Shown here in pieces: positions 34,065 to 43,701 of a stretch of 64,000 nucleotides of DNA (the stretch's first letter is position 1; each line of letters starts with the position of its first letter). Under the pieces are notes generated by a model. That model searched no databases, was not told the origin of the DNA, and saw nothing but the letters and a program-made list of their open reading frames with translations. Source of the DNA: Arenimonas caeni (GTDB lineage Bacteria; Pseudomonadota; Gammaproteobacteria; Xanthomonadales; Xanthomonadaceae). Position numbers and translations under genes: made by a program. The DNA is taken from NCBI RefSeq assembly GCF_003024235.1, contig NZ_KZ679087.1, positions 1 to 64,000 of the forward strand. The letters run 5' to 3'.

Positions 34065-35135
34065 ATGAAGAAGAATCTCCTGTGCTGTGCCCTCCTGGGC
34101 GCCATGGCGATGACCCAGTCCGCGATGGCGCAGGACTTCGATGACCGTTGGTACGTGAGCGGCGGCCTGGGCTACAACGTCCAGGACAGCGATCGCGCCA
34201 CCTCCAACGTGCCGTTCGTGACCCTCGGTTTCGGCAAGTTCGTTTCGCCGAAGTGGTCGATCGACGCCGAACTGAACTACCAGAACCCGCAGCTCGACGG
34301 CGGCGACCTGCTGTTCAGCCAGTACGGCGCCTCCATTGACGCGCGCTACCACCTGATCAAGGAAGGCCGTAACTGGGCTCCCTTCTTCCGCGTCGGCCTC
34401 GGCATGCAGCGCGTCGAGGAGGAGTTTGACAACTTCCCGAGCCCGAACTCGCCGGGCCAGCGCGAGGACAGCGCCCTCGCCGCCACCGTCGGCGCCGGCC
34501 TGCAGGCCGACTACGACCGCTACGCCATCCGTGGCGAAATCGCGGCCCGCATGGTCAGCGACGACACCTCGATCGTCGCCCCGGGTTCGAACACCTTCCG
34601 TGACTTCCTGGGCCAGGTGACCGTGCTGGTCAAGCTCGGCGACCTGCCGGCCCCGGTCGTGCCGGAAGAGCCGAAGCCGCAGGTGACCTGCGCCGACCTC
34701 GATGACGACGGCGACGGCGTCAACAACTGCGACGACAAGTGCCCGGGTTCGGTCGCCGGCCAGGCCATCGGTCCGGACGGTTGCCCGGTCCCGCTGACCA
34801 TCGACCTGAAGGGCGTGAACTTCGACTTCGACAAGGACACCCTGCGTCCGGACGCCGTGGCGATCCTCGACGAGGCCGTCTCGATCCTGCAGAAGTACCC
34901 GCAGCTGCGCGTTGAAGTCGCCGGCCACACCGACTCGATCGGTACCGAGCAGTACAACCAGGGCCTGTCGGAGCGTCGCGCCGCCGCCGTGTACAACTTC
35001 CTGACCGGCAAGGGCATCGACGCCAGCCGCCTGGTGGGTCCGAACGGCTTCGGCGAGAGCCGTCCGATCGACACCAACGACACCCGCGAAGGCCGTGCGC
35101 GCAACCGCCGCACCGAGCTGAACGTGCAGAACTGA
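34065..35135 (+). CDS. OmpA-family outer membrane protein
   Basis: A 356-aa OmpA-type protein. Signal peptide residues 1-22 end in AMA-QD. The beta-barrel follows (about 25-200). Then comes a Pro-rich link, a calcium-binding thrombospondin type-3-like repeat (LDDDGDGVNNCDDKCPGS) with paired cysteines, and a C-terminal peptidoglycan-binding OmpA domain (VNFDFDKDTLRPDAVAILDE; VEVAGHTDSIGTEQYNQGLS). ATG 34065 is chosen over ATG 34053 because TGGAG lies six bases before it. Its codon use is smooth and it has a strong terminator, fitting an abundant structural porin. Confidence 0.93.
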   Translation: MKKNLLCCALLGAMAMTQSAMAQDFDDRWYVSGGLGYNVQDSDRATSNVPFVTLGFGKFVSPKWSIDAELNYQNPQLDGGDLLFSQYGASIDARYHLIKEGRNWAPFFRVGLGMQRVEEEFDNFPSPNSPGQREDSALAATVGAGLQADYDRYAIRGEIAARMVSDDTSIVAPGSNTFRDFLGQVTVLVKLGDLPAPVVPEEPKPQVTCADLDDDGDGVNNCDDKCPGSVAGQAIGPDGCPVPLTIDLKGVNFDFDKDTLRPDAVAILDEAVSILQKYPQLRVEVAGHTDSIGTEQYNQGLSERRAAAVYNFLTGKGIDASRLVGPNGFGESRPIDTNDTREGRARNRRTELNVQN

Positions 35136-35157
35136 GTTCTGGTTCGAAGGCAACACC

Positions 35158-35190
35158 CGAAGCCCGGCCTCGTGCCGGGCTTCGTCTTTT
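35158..35190 (+). terminator. Intrinsic terminator after OmpA gene
   Basis: An 11-bp perfect stem (35158-35168 with 35174-35184) with CTCGT loop and TCTTTT tail, 22 bases after the stop. This is one of the best intrinsic terminators in the window. Confidence 0.85.
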
Positions 35191-35259
35191 CCGGGGTTTG
35201 ATTGCGTTGGCGATGGCGCGGGCCTAAGCTTGGCGCAGTCCCGCCCCCCACGGTGCACG

Positions 35260-35736
35260 ATGAAATACGCCCCGCTCGCGCTGCTCGCGCTCTGCCTGCC
35301 GACCCTGGCCAGCGCCGCCGCGCCGGCCTGCCATGTCACGACGCTTGCCCCCCTGCCGGCCACCGTGCCGGCGCCGGAGATGCGCCATGCGACGCCCGCG
35401 GCCAGCTGCCTCGAGCTCAATGCCGTGGCCTACGTGCAGCGCCTGCGTCGCCCCGCGCCGGCACCCGCGGCGCCCGCCGCCACGGCCGGCAGCGACGGTT
35501 ACGTGCAGAAGACCCAGTTCGACAACACGCCCTGGCGTTTCGACATGAACCAGAACGGCCGTCGAATGACCGCCGAGGAGTTCGATGCCTGGATGAAGGC
35601 CAAGGGCATCCGCGTGGCCACCGGCAAGCCGGGTGGTGCGGCGGCCGCCGCACCCGCGCCGGCCCAGGCGGCTCCGGCGCAGGGCGCTCCCGGCGGACCG
35701 GCCTCCTGCCAGCCGGGCGCGACGATTACTTGCTGA
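35260..35736 (+). CDS. Small secreted protein, function unknown
   Basis: A 158-aa exported protein (signal peptide MKYAPLALLALCLPTLASAA). The mature chain has an Ala/Pro-rich linker on each side of one compact charged block, DNTPWRFDMNQNGRRMTAEE then FDAWMKAKGIRVATGKPG, plus four cysteines (near PACHV, ASCLE, PASCQ and the last residue). I recognise the central block as recurrent in Xanthomonadales envelope proteins but know no function. ATG 35260 is preferred over upstream starts by the signal peptide. Its last 11 bases overlap the convergent methyltransferase gene. Confidence 0.7.
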   Translation: MKYAPLALLALCLPTLASAAAPACHVTTLAPLPATVPAPEMRHATPAASCLELNAVAYVQRLRRPAPAPAAPAATAGSDGYVQKTQFDNTPWRFDMNQNGRRMTAEEFDAWMKAKGIRVATGKPGGAAAAAPAPAQAAPAQGAPGGPASCQPGATITC

Positions 35737-36754
35737 AGCGGTAGTGGGCGACCAGCCACTGGCGGCCGCCTTCGTAGCCGAACAGTTCCGCGCAGGCCAT
35801 CCAGAACATGCGCCAGCGCTGGTGCCAGCGCGCCGCCTGGTCGGCACCGTAGGTCGCCGCCAGCACCTCCAGCACTTCCTCGCGGTTGCGATCCTGGTTC
35901 TCGAGCCAGTGGTTGGCCGTGCGCTGGTAGTGCGTTCCCGGCAGCAGCCAGCGCTGCTCGAGCCGCAGGTCCTCCTGGAAGTGCAGCAGGGTGTCGGCCG
36001 AGGGCATCAGGCCACCGGTGAAGAAATGCCGGCCCATCCAGTTGTCCTCGCCTTCGGTGAGGAACGGGTACATCAGGAAGCGGTGGGCGAAGATGTGCAC
36101 GAACAGCTTGCCGCCCGGCCGCAGCCAGCCGGCGATGTTGCCGAGCAGGCGGCGGTAGTTGCGCATGTGCTCGAACATCTCGATCGACACCACGCGGTCG
36201 AAGCTTTCCGCCGGCAGTTCGAGCCGGTTCACGTCGCAGGTCAGGATCTGCACGTTGCCCAGCCCGCGCCGCGCCGCCTGGGCCAGGATGTGCTCGCGCT
36301 GGCTTCGCGAATTCGACACGCCGGTGATGCGGGCGTTCGGGAAACGCTCGGCCATCCACAGCGTCAGCGAGCCCCAGCCGCAGCCGAGCTCGAGGATGTG
36401 CTGGCCGTCGGCCAGCTCCGCGCGCTCGCCGTATAGCGCCAGCATCGCGTCTTCGGCTTCGTCCAGGGTTTCCCGGCCGGTGGCGTAGAAGGCGCTTGAG
36501 TACTTCAGCCGGCGGCCCAGGCAGAGCTCGAAGAAGCGCGCCGGCACCTCGTAGTGCTGCTCGTTGGCGGCGTCGGTTTCGATCGCGATCGGGCTGTCGC
36601 GCAGTTGCCCGAGCAGGTCGCGGAAGCAGCCATCGGCCAGGTCGAGGTCATCGACGCCTTCCTCGCGCAGCCGCTGGACACAAAGCCGGCGAATGCCGAA
36701 GCGGGTCAGGGCGTCGGGCACCAGCCCGCGCTCGCACAGGTCGATCAGGGACAT
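35726..36754 (-). CDS. CFA-family SAM methyltransferase (second of operon)
   Basis: A 342-aa class I methyltransferase of the cyclopropane-fatty-acid-synthase type, lacking the N-terminal lipid-binding part of full-length Cfa. The SAM site is HILELGCGWGSLTLWMAERF, followed by VVSIEMFEHMRNYRRLL, which holds the conserved MFEH region of Cfa. It probably methylates an unsaturated acyl chain of membrane lipids. It is the last gene of the seven-gene operon starting at 42334, four bases after the DUF1295 gene. A second CFA homologue in one operon suggests two sequential methyl transfers (inference). Convergently overlaps the preceding gene by 11 bases. Confidence 0.85.
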   Translation of the reverse strand: MSLIDLCERGLVPDALTRFGIRRLCVQRLREEGVDDLDLADGCFRDLLGQLRDSPIAIETDAANEQHYEVPARFFELCLGRRLKYSSAFYATGRETLDEAEDAMLALYGERAELADGQHILELGCGWGSLTLWMAERFPNARITGVSNSRSQREHILAQAARRGLGNVQILTCDVNRLELPAESFDRVVSIEMFEHMRNYRRLLGNIAGWLRPGGKLFVHIFAHRFLMYPFLTEGEDNWMGRHFFTGGLMPSADTLLHFQEDLRLEQRWLLPGTHYQRTANHWLENQDRNREEVLEVLAATYGADQAARWHQRWRMFWMACAELFGYEGGRQWLVAHYRFSK

Positions 36755-36757
36755 CCG

Positions 36758-37552
36758 TTACTCCGTGGAAGTAGCCGCCTTGCGCGGCGGCCAGGGAAAG
36801 AAGGCGTTGACCTCGCGCTGGTAGCGGCGGTAATCCTCGCCGCGGCTGCGCTCGGCCTGCAGTTCGGTCCAGGGGATGCCGCTGATCCGGTAGAGGAAGG
36901 CGTACATCAGCACCGGGCCGGCCAGGCTCAGCCAGAACAGGCCGCCGCCGGCCGCGAGCAGCACGTAGGCGAACCAGTGCAGCCACTCGAAGAAGTAGTT
37001 CGGATGCCGCGACCAGCTCCAGAGGCCGGCCCGGCAGGTCTTGCCGGCGTTGGCCGGGTCGGCGCGGAAGCGCGCCAGCTGGCGGTCGGCGAGTGATTCG
37101 CCGGCCATCGCGCCCAGCCACACCAGCACCGCCAGTACGGTCAGCGGCCCGACGTGGAAGACCGGGTTGTCGGCCGCGGCGATGAAGGGCAGGCAGAACA
37201 GCGCCACCACCACGGCCTGGGCCTGGAAGAAGACGAAGAACTTCGCCGGGCTGCCGTCCCAGGCCGCGCGCAGCGCGCGGTAGCGGCCGTCCTCCTCCTC
37301 GTTGAGCACGCGGTGCAGCAGGTGCAGGCACAGTCGCGCGCCCCAGACACTGCCGAACATCGCCACCAGGCCGCGGGACATCGGCGAACCTTCGCCGACG
37401 GCGCCGACCGCCAGCGCGGCCAGCGCCATCAACCCGGCCCAGCCCACGTCGACGTAGCCGACGTTGCGGACCTTCATCGAGAAGGCCCACAGCCCCGCCA
37501 TGGCCAGGGCGGCGCCGGCCCACACCAGAACGAGGGTGAGCCAGGGGTTCAT
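36758..37552 (-). CDS. DUF1295 membrane protein (steroid reductase-like)
   Basis: A 264-aa protein with about seven hydrophobic segments and the 3-oxo-5-alpha-steroid 4-dehydrogenase-like C-terminus, SRHPNYFFEWLHWFAYVLL then EDYRRYQREVNAFFPW. Such proteins are membrane NAD(P)H-dependent reductases or isoprenylcysteine methyltransferase-like enzymes; the DUF1295 group is uncharacterised. The start overlaps the DUF2878 stop (ATGA), and the neighbours are lipid enzymes, so action on acyl chains or a lipid intermediate in the inner membrane is inferred. Longer upstream starts run into the next gene and are rejected. Confidence 0.8.
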   Translation of the reverse strand: MNPWLTLVLVWAGAALAMAGLWAFSMKVRNVGYVDVGWAGLMALAALAVGAVGEGSPMSRGLVAMFGSVWGARLCLHLLHRVLNEEEDGRYRALRAAWDGSPAKFFVFFQAQAVVVALFCLPFIAAADNPVFHVGPLTVLAVLVWLGAMAGESLADRQLARFRADPANAGKTCRAGLWSWSRHPNYFFEWLHWFAYVLLAAGGGLFWLSLAGPVLMYAFLYRISGIPWTELQAERSRGEDYRRYQREVNAFFPWPPRKAATSTE

Positions 37553-38103
37553 GCCGGCGCGCGCCGTTCCCCGGCCAGGCCCGCGGCCAGGCGCTGGTCG
37601 AGGTGGAAGAGCAGGGGCAGCACGGCGGCCCAGCCGACGGCCAGGGCGCCGATAACCCAGGCCACCGGGGCACCGAAGCTCACCGCCTCGAAGGCGCCCG
37701 CCGCGGTCCAGTAGGCCAGCGGGCCGCCGACCGCGCCAAGCAGCACGGCCGCCACCGGCCGCTGGCGCAGGAAGGCCATCGAATGGTTGAGCGTGAGCGC
37801 GAAGCCCACCCACAGCGACCAGATCCACACCGGCGCCAGCGAGGCCCAGGGCCAGGCCTCGGCATACACCAGCCAGCCCGAGGCGGCGAACGCGCTGTCG
37901 AGCGCCAGGCCAAGCGGCAGGGCCAGCGCGAGCAGGCGCAGGTCGGCGCGCGCCTTGCCGCCGAAGCGAAGGGTCAGGGCCGCGAACAGCGTCGCCGCCA
38001 GCGGACCCGCCCAGGGCAGGCCCGCGCCCGCGCCGGCCACGCTGGCCAGCCAGACGGCCTGGAAGCCCAGTACGTTGCCCGCGGCGAGCAGGGACGGGCG
38101 CAT
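37549..38103 (-). CDS. DUF2878 membrane protein
   Basis: A 184-aa protein with five or six membrane segments covering most of its length (AGNVLGFQAVWLASVAGA; LWVGFALTLNHSMAF; VAAVLLGAVGGPLAYW). It fits DUF2878, whose function is unknown, and which commonly sits beside DUF1295 and CFA genes. The short charged C-terminus (QRLAAGLAGERRAPA) is cytoplasmic by inference. It overlaps the DUF1295 start by four bases and follows cfa by one base, so strict co-expression is likely. Confidence 0.78.
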   Translation of the reverse strand: MRPSLLAAGNVLGFQAVWLASVAGAGAGLPWAGPLAATLFAALTLRFGGKARADLRLLALALPLGLALDSAFAASGWLVYAEAWPWASLAPVWIWSLWVGFALTLNHSMAFLRQRPVAAVLLGAVGGPLAYWTAAGAFEAVSFGAPVAWVIGALAVGWAAVLPLLFHLDQRLAAGLAGERRAPA

Positions 38104-38104
38104 G

Positions 38105-39382
38105 TCAGGCCGGCTCCGGGGCCGGCAGGTACTGCGTGCGGCGGTTGCCCGGTCGGGCGAGCAGCAGGTGCACGTCGCCGATCGAACGCTCGAGGAAGCC
38201 GCCTTCGCAGTAGGCCAGGTAGAACTCCCACATGCGGATGAAGCGCTCGTCGTAGCCCTGGGCGCGCACTTCCTCCAGCCGCGCCATGAAACGCTGGCGC
38301 CAGTGGCGCAGGGTCAGCGCGTAGCTCGGGCCGATGTCCTCGAGGTTCACCAGGCGCAGGTCGCTGGCGCTCGCCGCGGCGCTGGTGATGGCGCTGACGC
38401 AGGGGATGAAGCTGCCCGGGAAGATGAAGCGCTTGATGAAGTCCACCGAGTGCAGCGCCTGCTCGTAGCGGTGGTCCTCGATGGTGATGGCCTGGATCAG
38501 GGCCAGACCCTCGGGCCTGAGCAGCGAGGCGCACTTGGCCAGGTAGGTCTCGAGGTACTGGTGGCCGATGGCCTCGATCATCTCGATCGAGACCAGCTTG
38601 TCGTACTCGCCGCGCAGGTCGCGGTAGTCCTCGAGCAGCACCGTCACCCGGTCGGACAGGCCGGCGGCCGCGACGCGCGCGGTGGCCAGCGCATGCTGCT
38701 CCTTCGAGATGGTGGTGGTCGTGACCCGGCAGCCGAAGCGCGAGGCGGCGTGGATGGCCAGGCCGCCCCAGCCGGTGCCGATCTCGACCAGGTGGTCGGT
38801 GGGCTGCAGGTCGAGCTTGCGGCAGATGCGCTCGAGCTTGCGGAACTGGGCCTGCTCGAGCGTTTCGGACTCGTCGGCGAACACCGCCGACGAGTACATC
38901 ATCGACTCGTCCAGGAAGAGCCTGAACAGGTCGTTGCCCAGGTCGTAGTGCGCGGCGATGTTCTTGCGGCTGCCGGCGCGGGTGTTGCGGCGCAGGGCGT
39001 GCCAGCCGCGCAGGGCGAGGCCGCCGAGGCGGGCCAGGCCGGTTTCCATCGCGTCCAGGCGGTCGCGGTTGAGCACCAGCAGCCGGACCAGCGCCACCAG
39101 GTCGTTGCAGCGCCACAGGCCGTCCATGTAGGCCTCGCCGGCGCCGACCGAGCCCTGGGCGGCGGCGGCGCGGTAGAAGCCCGGGTCGAGGATGTCGAGC
39201 TCCGCGCGCAGGCCGCCGGGCTCGCCCAGGGTCACGGTGCCCAGCGCATCGCGCACCACCACCTGGCCGCCGCGCAGGCCGTCGAGCGTGGCCAGCAGGC
39301 GCCGGCGCAGCAGGCGGTCGAGCGCGCCGTAGCGGGCGGCGGATTGGTCGGGGCTGGCCAGGGTTTCGGCGGTGGAACTCAT
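38105..39382 (-). CDS. cfa: Cyclopropane-fatty-acyl-phospholipid synthase homologue
   Basis: A 425-aa SAM-dependent enzyme with both an N-terminal lipid-binding-like domain (about 1-110) and the methyltransferase domain of Cfa. The SAM motif is [20 protein letters not shown]; the acyl-binding loop region is [20 protein letters not shown]; and the [14 protein letters not shown] and [11 protein letters not shown] elements are intact. Full-length Cfa methylenates cis double bonds of membrane phospholipids, but homologues in similar operons can instead methylate or form furan fatty-acid precursors. It lies between the DUF1365 gene (four-base overlap) and DUF2878. Confidence 0.9.
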   Translation of the reverse strand: MSSTAETLASPDQSAARYGALDRLLRRRLLATLDGLRGGQVVVRDALGTVTLGEPGGLRAELDILDPGFYRAAAAQGSVGAGEAYMDGLWRCNDLVALVRLLVLNRDRLDAMETGLARLGGLALRGWHALRRNTRAGSRKNIAAHYDLGNDLFRLFLDESMMYSSAVFADESETLEQAQFRKLERICRKLDLQPTDHLVEIGTGWGGLAIHAASRFGCRVTTTTISKEQHALATARVAAAGLSDRVTVLLEDYRDLRGEYDKLVSIEMIEAIGHQYLETYLAKCASLLRPEGLALIQAITIEDHRYEQALHSVDFIKRFIFPGSFIPCVSAITSAAASASDLRLVNLEDIGPSYALTLRHWRQRFMARLEEVRAQGYDERFIRMWEFYLAYCEGGFLERSIGDVHLLLARPGNRRTQYLPAPEPA

Positions 39383-40152
39383 TCGGGGGCTCCGGGCAGG
39401 GTGCGGGGGTGCGGGTGGAAGGGCGTGCGCTTGAGCCACAGGCGCGCGGCCTGCCAGTAGATCGCCGCGCCCACCTTCGCGGTGTGCAATGGATACCGCG
39501 CCAGGCATGAAGCCAGCGTGTTCCCGGTCCAGGGCCGGCGCTCGAGCACCAGGGTGGCGTCGAAGTCGCGGCGTTCGCCGTCGAACACGTCCATGTGCAC
39601 CCGCAGCGTCTCGCCGGGCGGCTGGAAGGCCCAGCGGTAGCGCCGCTGCATGGGCATGAAGGGCGAGACGTGGAAGCCCTTGTCGAAATCCCAGTGCAGG
39701 GCCTGGCCGTGGCGCTCGGCCGCGGCGGCGTCGAGCAGGTAGGCGTGGCGTTCGTTCCAGGGCGTGTTGGTGATCTCGGCCAGGATCCATTCCAGGGTTT
39801 CGCCGTCGTCGGCGAAGCCGTAGTAGAAGCTCACCGGGTTCATCGTCTTGCCGAAGTAGCGGCCATGGGTGAGCAGGCGGATCGGGCCGGTGGGGCGCTT
39901 GCCCAGGGTTTCCTGCACGCGGTCGCGCACCGCGGTGTCGAGCGGCAGCGCCGGGTCGCCGTAGTAGTCGCGACGGCGCAGCTGGGCCAGGTTCGGGCGG
40001 TCGAGCGACCAGAACCATCGGCCGGCGAAGACCTGGTCGAGCTCGGCCAGGTCGACGTAGAGCTGGAAGACGCGGTAGCGGAAAGCGTTCTGCACCGGCG
40101 CGAAGCGGCGATGCCGCACCCAGCCTTCGTAGATGGCCGAGTTCAGGGCCAT
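39379..40152 (-). CDS. DUF1365 protein
   Basis: A 257-aa protein of DUF1365, found almost always with FAD amine-oxidase-like and CFA genes. Conserved blocks are [20 protein letters not shown] at the N-terminus, [14 protein letters not shown], and [15 protein letters not shown]. No membrane segment or signal is apparent, so it is probably cytosolic. Function is unknown; a role as partner in acyl-chain modification is inferred from context. It overlaps the FAD enzyme end by ten bases and the cfa start by four. Confidence 0.85.
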   Translation of the reverse strand: MALNSAIYEGWVRHRRFAPVQNAFRYRVFQLYVDLAELDQVFAGRWFWSLDRPNLAQLRRRDYYGDPALPLDTAVRDRVQETLGKRPTGPIRLLTHGRYFGKTMNPVSFYYGFADDGETLEWILAEITNTPWNERHAYLLDAAAAERHGQALHWDFDKGFHVSPFMPMQRRYRWAFQPPGETLRVHMDVFDGERRDFDATLVLERRPWTGNTLASCLARYPLHTAKVGAAIYWQAARLWLKRTPFHPHPRTLPGAPE

Positions 40153-41387
40153 TGCACGCCGAGCGCGCGCGCGACTTCGACGCCGCTGCGCAGGCCGTCC
40201 TCGTGGAAGCCGAAGCCCCAGTAGGCACCGGCGTACCAGGTGCGGTTGACGCCGTTGACCTCGCCGCGCCGGGCCTGGGCGGCGACGCTGGCGTGGGTGT
40301 AGACGGGGTGGTGGTACTGCATGCGCGCCAGCACCTTCGCGGGGTCGATCTCGCGCGCGCGGCCCAGGGTGACGACGAAGGGTTCGGGGCTGTCGAGCGA
40401 CTGCAGGTGGTTCATGCAGTAGCTCACCGTGCAGGGCGCGCCGGGTTCGGCCGGCACGTGGGCGTTCCAGGCCGCCCAGGCCTTGCGGTTGCGCGGCAGC
40501 AGCCGGGCGTCGGTGTGCAGCACGGTCTCGTTGGCCTGGTAGGGGATGGCGCCAAGCACCTCGCGCTCGGCGGGCGTCGGGTCGGCCAGCAGGGCCAGGG
40601 CCTGGTCGCTGTGGCAGGCCAGCACCAGCTGGTCGAAGCGCTCCTCGCCCTGGTCGGTGGCCACGACGACCGCGTCGGCCTCGCGCCTGACCTGCTGCAC
40701 CGGCGCGGACAGGCGCACGCGCACGTTCCAGTCGCGCTCGAGCGCCCCGATGTAGCTCGACGAGCCACCCGTGACCACGCGCCACTGCGGCCGGTCGCTG
40801 AGCTGGAGCATGTGGTGGTTGGCCATGAAGCGCACCAGGTACCGGGCGGGGAAGGCTTCGATGGTTTCCGAGGGCGAGGACCACAGCGCCGAGGCCATCG
40901 GCACCAGGTGGTCGCGCACGAACAGCTCCGAGTAACCGCCCTCGCGCAGGTGGTCGCCCAGCGACGGGCCGTCGCCGGGGCCGTCCAGCAGCGCCGGCGC
41001 CTCGCGGTAGAAGCGGCGGATGTCGCCCACCATGCGCCAGAAGCGCGGCGAGACCAGGTTGCGGCGCTGGCAGAACAGGCCATCGAGGTCGGTGGCGTTG
41101 TACTCGAGGCCGTTGCCGGCGTCGTGCACCGAGAAGCTCATGGTGGTGGGCTGGCTGGGCACGCCGAGCTGGTCGAAAAGCCTGGTCAGCAGCGGGTAGT
41201 TGCCCGGGTTGAAGACGATGAAGCCGCTGTCGACCGAATAGCTGCGGCCAGCCTGTTCGACCCGGTGCGTGTGGGTGTGCCCGCCCAGGCGCGACTCGCG
41301 CTCGAACAGCACCACCTCGTGCTCGCGCGAGAGCAGCCAGGCCGCGCCCAGCCCGGCGATGCCGCTGCCGACGACCGCGATCCTCAT
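40143..41387 (-). CDS. FAD-dependent amine oxidase-like enzyme
   Basis: A 414-aa flavoprotein of the amine oxidase/phytoene desaturase-like fold. The FAD-binding start is [20 protein letters not shown], followed by [22 protein letters not shown]-terminal block, [19 protein letters not shown], typical of the family, closes the FAD site. It may desaturate or oxidise an acyl chain, since it sits in the lipid operon with DUF1365 and cfa. The stop overlaps the next gene start (ten bases), and its start overlaps the desaturase stop (ATGA). Longer frames upstream are rejected. Confidence 0.85.
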   Translation of the reverse strand: MRIAVVGSGIAGLGAAWLLSREHEVVLFERESRLGGHTHTHRVEQAGRSYSVDSGFIVFNPGNYPLLTRLFDQLGVPSQPTTMSFSVHDAGNGLEYNATDLDGLFCQRRNLVSPRFWRMVGDIRRFYREAPALLDGPGDGPSLGDHLREGGYSELFVRDHLVPMASALWSSPSETIEAFPARYLVRFMANHHMLQLSDRPQWRVVTGGSSSYIGALERDWNVRVRLSAPVQQVRREADAVVVATDQGEERFDQLVLACHSDQALALLADPTPAEREVLGAIPYQANETVLHTDARLLPRNRKAWAAWNAHVPAEPGAPCTVSYCMNHLQSLDSPEPFVVTLGRAREIDPAKVLARMQYHHPVYTHASVAAQARRGEVNGVNRTWYAGAYWGFGFHEDGLRSGVEVARALGVQWP

Positions 41388-42334
41388 GCGGCCTCCCGGC
41401 GCGCCGTGCGCAGGGCGGCCGGCACCGGCCGCAGGTCGCTCACCAGGCCCAGCAGCGCCATCGCGCGCAGGCCCAGGTAGGTCAGGTCCAGCTCCCACCA
41501 GGTGAAGCCCTGGCGGGCCGAGCCCGGGTAGTGGTGGTGGTTGTTGTGCCAGCCCTCGCCGAAGGTGAGCAGGGCGAGCAGGGCATTGTTGCGGCTGTCG
41601 TCGCGGGTGGCGAAGCGGCGGCGGCCCCAGCGGTGCGAGAGTGAATTGATGGTCACGGTGACGTGGAACAGCACGATCGTCGAGATGAAGAAGCCCCACA
41701 CCAGCAGCTGCGGCCCGTTGGTGCCGAGGCCCGGATGGGCGGTTTCCAGCCACGAACCCAGCGCGTAAAGGCCCACGGCCAGCAGCGCCGGCACCAGGAT
41801 GTCGAAGCGGTCGAGCAGGCGCAGCTCGGGGAAGCGAACCAGGTCCTTGACGGCGTCGAAGTCGGTGCGGAAGCCGCGCGGGGTCAGGAACCAGCCCATG
41901 TGGCTGCGCCAGAAGCCGTGCCGCGGCGAATGCACGTCGTGTTCGGTGTCGGCGTGGCGGTGGTGGTGGCGGTGGTGCGCGGCCCACCACAGCGGCCCGC
42001 GCTGCACCGAAGCCGCGCCCAGCACCGCGAAGGCGAACTGCACCGGCCGCGAGGTGCGGAAGGCCTTGTGCGAGAAGTAGCGGTGGTAGAAGCCGGTGAT
42101 GGCGAACATGCGCACCGCGTACAGCGCCACCGCCGTCCACAGCGCGAACCAGGAAAAGCCCACCCACAGCACGCCCAGGCAGGCCAGGTGCAGCCCGACG
42201 AAGGGCAGCACGCGCAGCCAGTCGATGCGGTCGGGGTCGCGGTCATCGGCCGGCGCGGCGCCGGTGTCGAACCAGAGCACGATGGCGCGCAGGGCGCGGC
42301 GCCAGGCGGGGGCGGGGGCAGGGGTATCAGGCAT
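41384..42334 (-). CDS. Membrane acyl desaturase
   Basis: A 316-aa delta-9-type membrane fatty-acyl desaturase, introducing a cis double bond using oxygen. The di-iron histidine boxes are in order: HRYFSH (first), HRHHH (second), and HNNHHHYP (third), with about four membrane segments around them. It is the first gene of the seven-gene operon, so it would make the unsaturated substrate that the FAD enzyme and two CFA-family methyltransferases then alter. Start ATG 42334 follows from operon geometry; the upstream frame is not coding. Divergent from the pseudouridine synthase gene. Confidence 0.9.
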   Translation of the reverse strand: MPDTPAPAPAWRRALRAIVLWFDTGAAPADDRDPDRIDWLRVLPFVGLHLACLGVLWVGFSWFALWTAVALYAVRMFAITGFYHRYFSHKAFRTSRPVQFAFAVLGAASVQRGPLWWAAHHRHHHRHADTEHDVHSPRHGFWRSHMGWFLTPRGFRTDFDAVKDLVRFPELRLLDRFDILVPALLAVGLYALGSWLETAHPGLGTNGPQLLVWGFFISTIVLFHVTVTINSLSHRWGRRRFATRDDSRNNALLALLTFGEGWHNNHHHYPGSARQGFTWWELDLTYLGLRAMALLGLVSDLRPVPAALRTARREAA

Positions 42335-42434
42335 GCGCCTATGGTCGGCAGCGGCCGGTGATGGGCCGGTGAACCGGGCACCCGCGTGCCTGCCAGGCTG
42401 GCGCGCGTCGCCGCGCCTGCGCCATGCTTCGCGC

Positions 42435-43196
42435 ATGCAACGACGACCACCGCCGCCGCGCCAGCCCGCCGCGCCCCGCCATGGCGTGGCGCGCGTGCTG
42501 TCCAAGCAGGGCCTGTGCTCGCGCACGCAGGCCGCGGCCTGGGTCGCCGCCGGGCGCGTGGCGGTCAACGGCCGGGTGGTGCTCGACCCGGAATTCCCGG
42601 TGCGCATGGGGCAGGACGTGGTGGTGGTGGACGGCGGCGCGGCTGCGGCGGCGGAGCCGCTCTACCTGGCGCTCAACAAGCCGCGCGGGCTGGTCACCAC
42701 GGCCAGCGACGAACGCGGCCGCGACACCGTCTATCGCTGCCTCGAGGGCAGCGGCCTGCCCTGGCTGGCGCCGGTGGGCCGGCTGGACCAGGCCAGCGAG
42801 GGCCTGCTGCTGATGAGCAACGACCCGGCCTGGGCTGCCGCCATCACCGACCCCGGCACCGGGCCGGACAAGACCTACCACGTGCAGGTGGACGCCGTGC
42901 CCGACGCGGCCCTGCTGGCGGCGCTGGTCGCGGGCGTCGAGGACGACGGCGAACGCCTGTCGGCCAAGTCGGCCACCCTGCTGCGCAGCGGCGGCAAGAC
43001 CGCCTGGCTCGAAATCGTGCTCGACGAAGGCCGCAACCGGCAGATCCGCCGGCTGCTGGCCGGGCACGGCCTGGAAACCCGGCGCCTGGTGCGCGTGGCC
43101 ATTGGCCCGGTGGCGCTGGGCGAGCTGGCCAAGGGCGCTTGGCGCCGGCTCACGGATGAGGAAGTATCGAGCCTGGCCCCGACGGGCCGGAGCTGA
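42435..43196 (+). CDS. RsuA/RluB-family pseudouridine synthase
   Basis: A 253-aa rRNA pseudouridine synthase. An S4 RNA-binding domain comes first (about 18-75: VARVLSKQGLCSRTQAAAWV), then the catalytic domain with GRLDQASEGLLLMSND, whose Asp is the nucleophile, and GRNRQIRRLLAGHGLETRRL. The order is that of the RsuA/RluB/E/F group, which modifies a single 16S or 23S uridine; the site cannot be told from sequence alone. ATG 42435 is taken over upstream starts that would overlap the desaturase gene. The next gene begins four bases after its stop. Confidence 0.88.
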   Translation: MQRRPPPPRQPAAPRHGVARVLSKQGLCSRTQAAAWVAAGRVAVNGRVVLDPEFPVRMGQDVVVVDGGAAAAAEPLYLALNKPRGLVTTASDERGRDTVYRCLEGSGLPWLAPVGRLDQASEGLLLMSNDPAWAAAITDPGTGPDKTYHVQVDAVPDAALLAALVAGVEDDGERLSAKSATLLRSGGKTAWLEIVLDEGRNRQIRRLLAGHGLETRRLVRVAIGPVALGELAKGAWRRLTDEEVSSLAPTGRS

Positions 43197-43200
43197 ATCC

Positions 43201-43701
43201 ATGCGCGCCGAAATCACCATCCGCCGGGCCGAGCCCGAAGACTACGCCGCCGTGCAGGCCATCTACGCCATGCCGCGCGCCCAGGCGGGCACGCTGCAGC
43301 TGCCCTTCCCCTCGCTGGACCTGTGGCGCCAGCGCATGCAGGCGGCGGACCCGAACGCGCACCTGCTGATGGCCTGCGCCGGCGACGAGGTCGTGGGCCA
43401 GCTGGGACTCCACGTATCGGCCAACCCGCGCCGCCGCCACGTCGGCGAGCTGGGCATGGGCGTGCGCGACGACTGGCAGGGCAAGGGCGTCGGCAGCGCG
43501 CTGCTGGCGGCCGCCATCGACCTGGCCGACCGCTGGCTGCAGCTGCGCCGGCTGGAACTGCAGGTCTACGCCGACAACGCGGCCGGCATCGCGCTCTACG
43601 CCCGCCACGGGTTCGTCGAGGAAGGCCGCCACCGCGATTTCGCGTATCGCGACGGCGCCTTCGTCGATGCGCTCAGCCTGGCGCGGATCCGCCCGGGCTG
43701 A
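43201..43701 (+). CDS. GNAT-family N-acetyltransferase
   Basis: A 166-aa acetyltransferase of the YhhY-like type. The acetyl-CoA pyrophosphate loop is in MGVRDDWQGKGVGSALL (Q-x-x-G-x-G/A pattern), followed by LELQVYADNAAGIALYARHG, the C-terminal GNAT signature. Substrate is unknown, possibly amino compounds or a protein alpha-amine. It begins four bases after the pseudouridine synthase, so co-transcription is likely, and converges on kbl with a nine-base gap holding a stop-codon palindrome. Confidence 0.88.
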   Translation: MRAEITIRRAEPEDYAAVQAIYAMPRAQAGTLQLPFPSLDLWRQRMQAADPNAHLLMACAGDEVVGQLGLHVSANPRRRHVGELGMGVRDDWQGKGVGSALLAAAIDLADRWLQLRRLELQVYADNAAGIALYARHGFVEEGRHRDFAYRDGAFVDALSLARIRPG

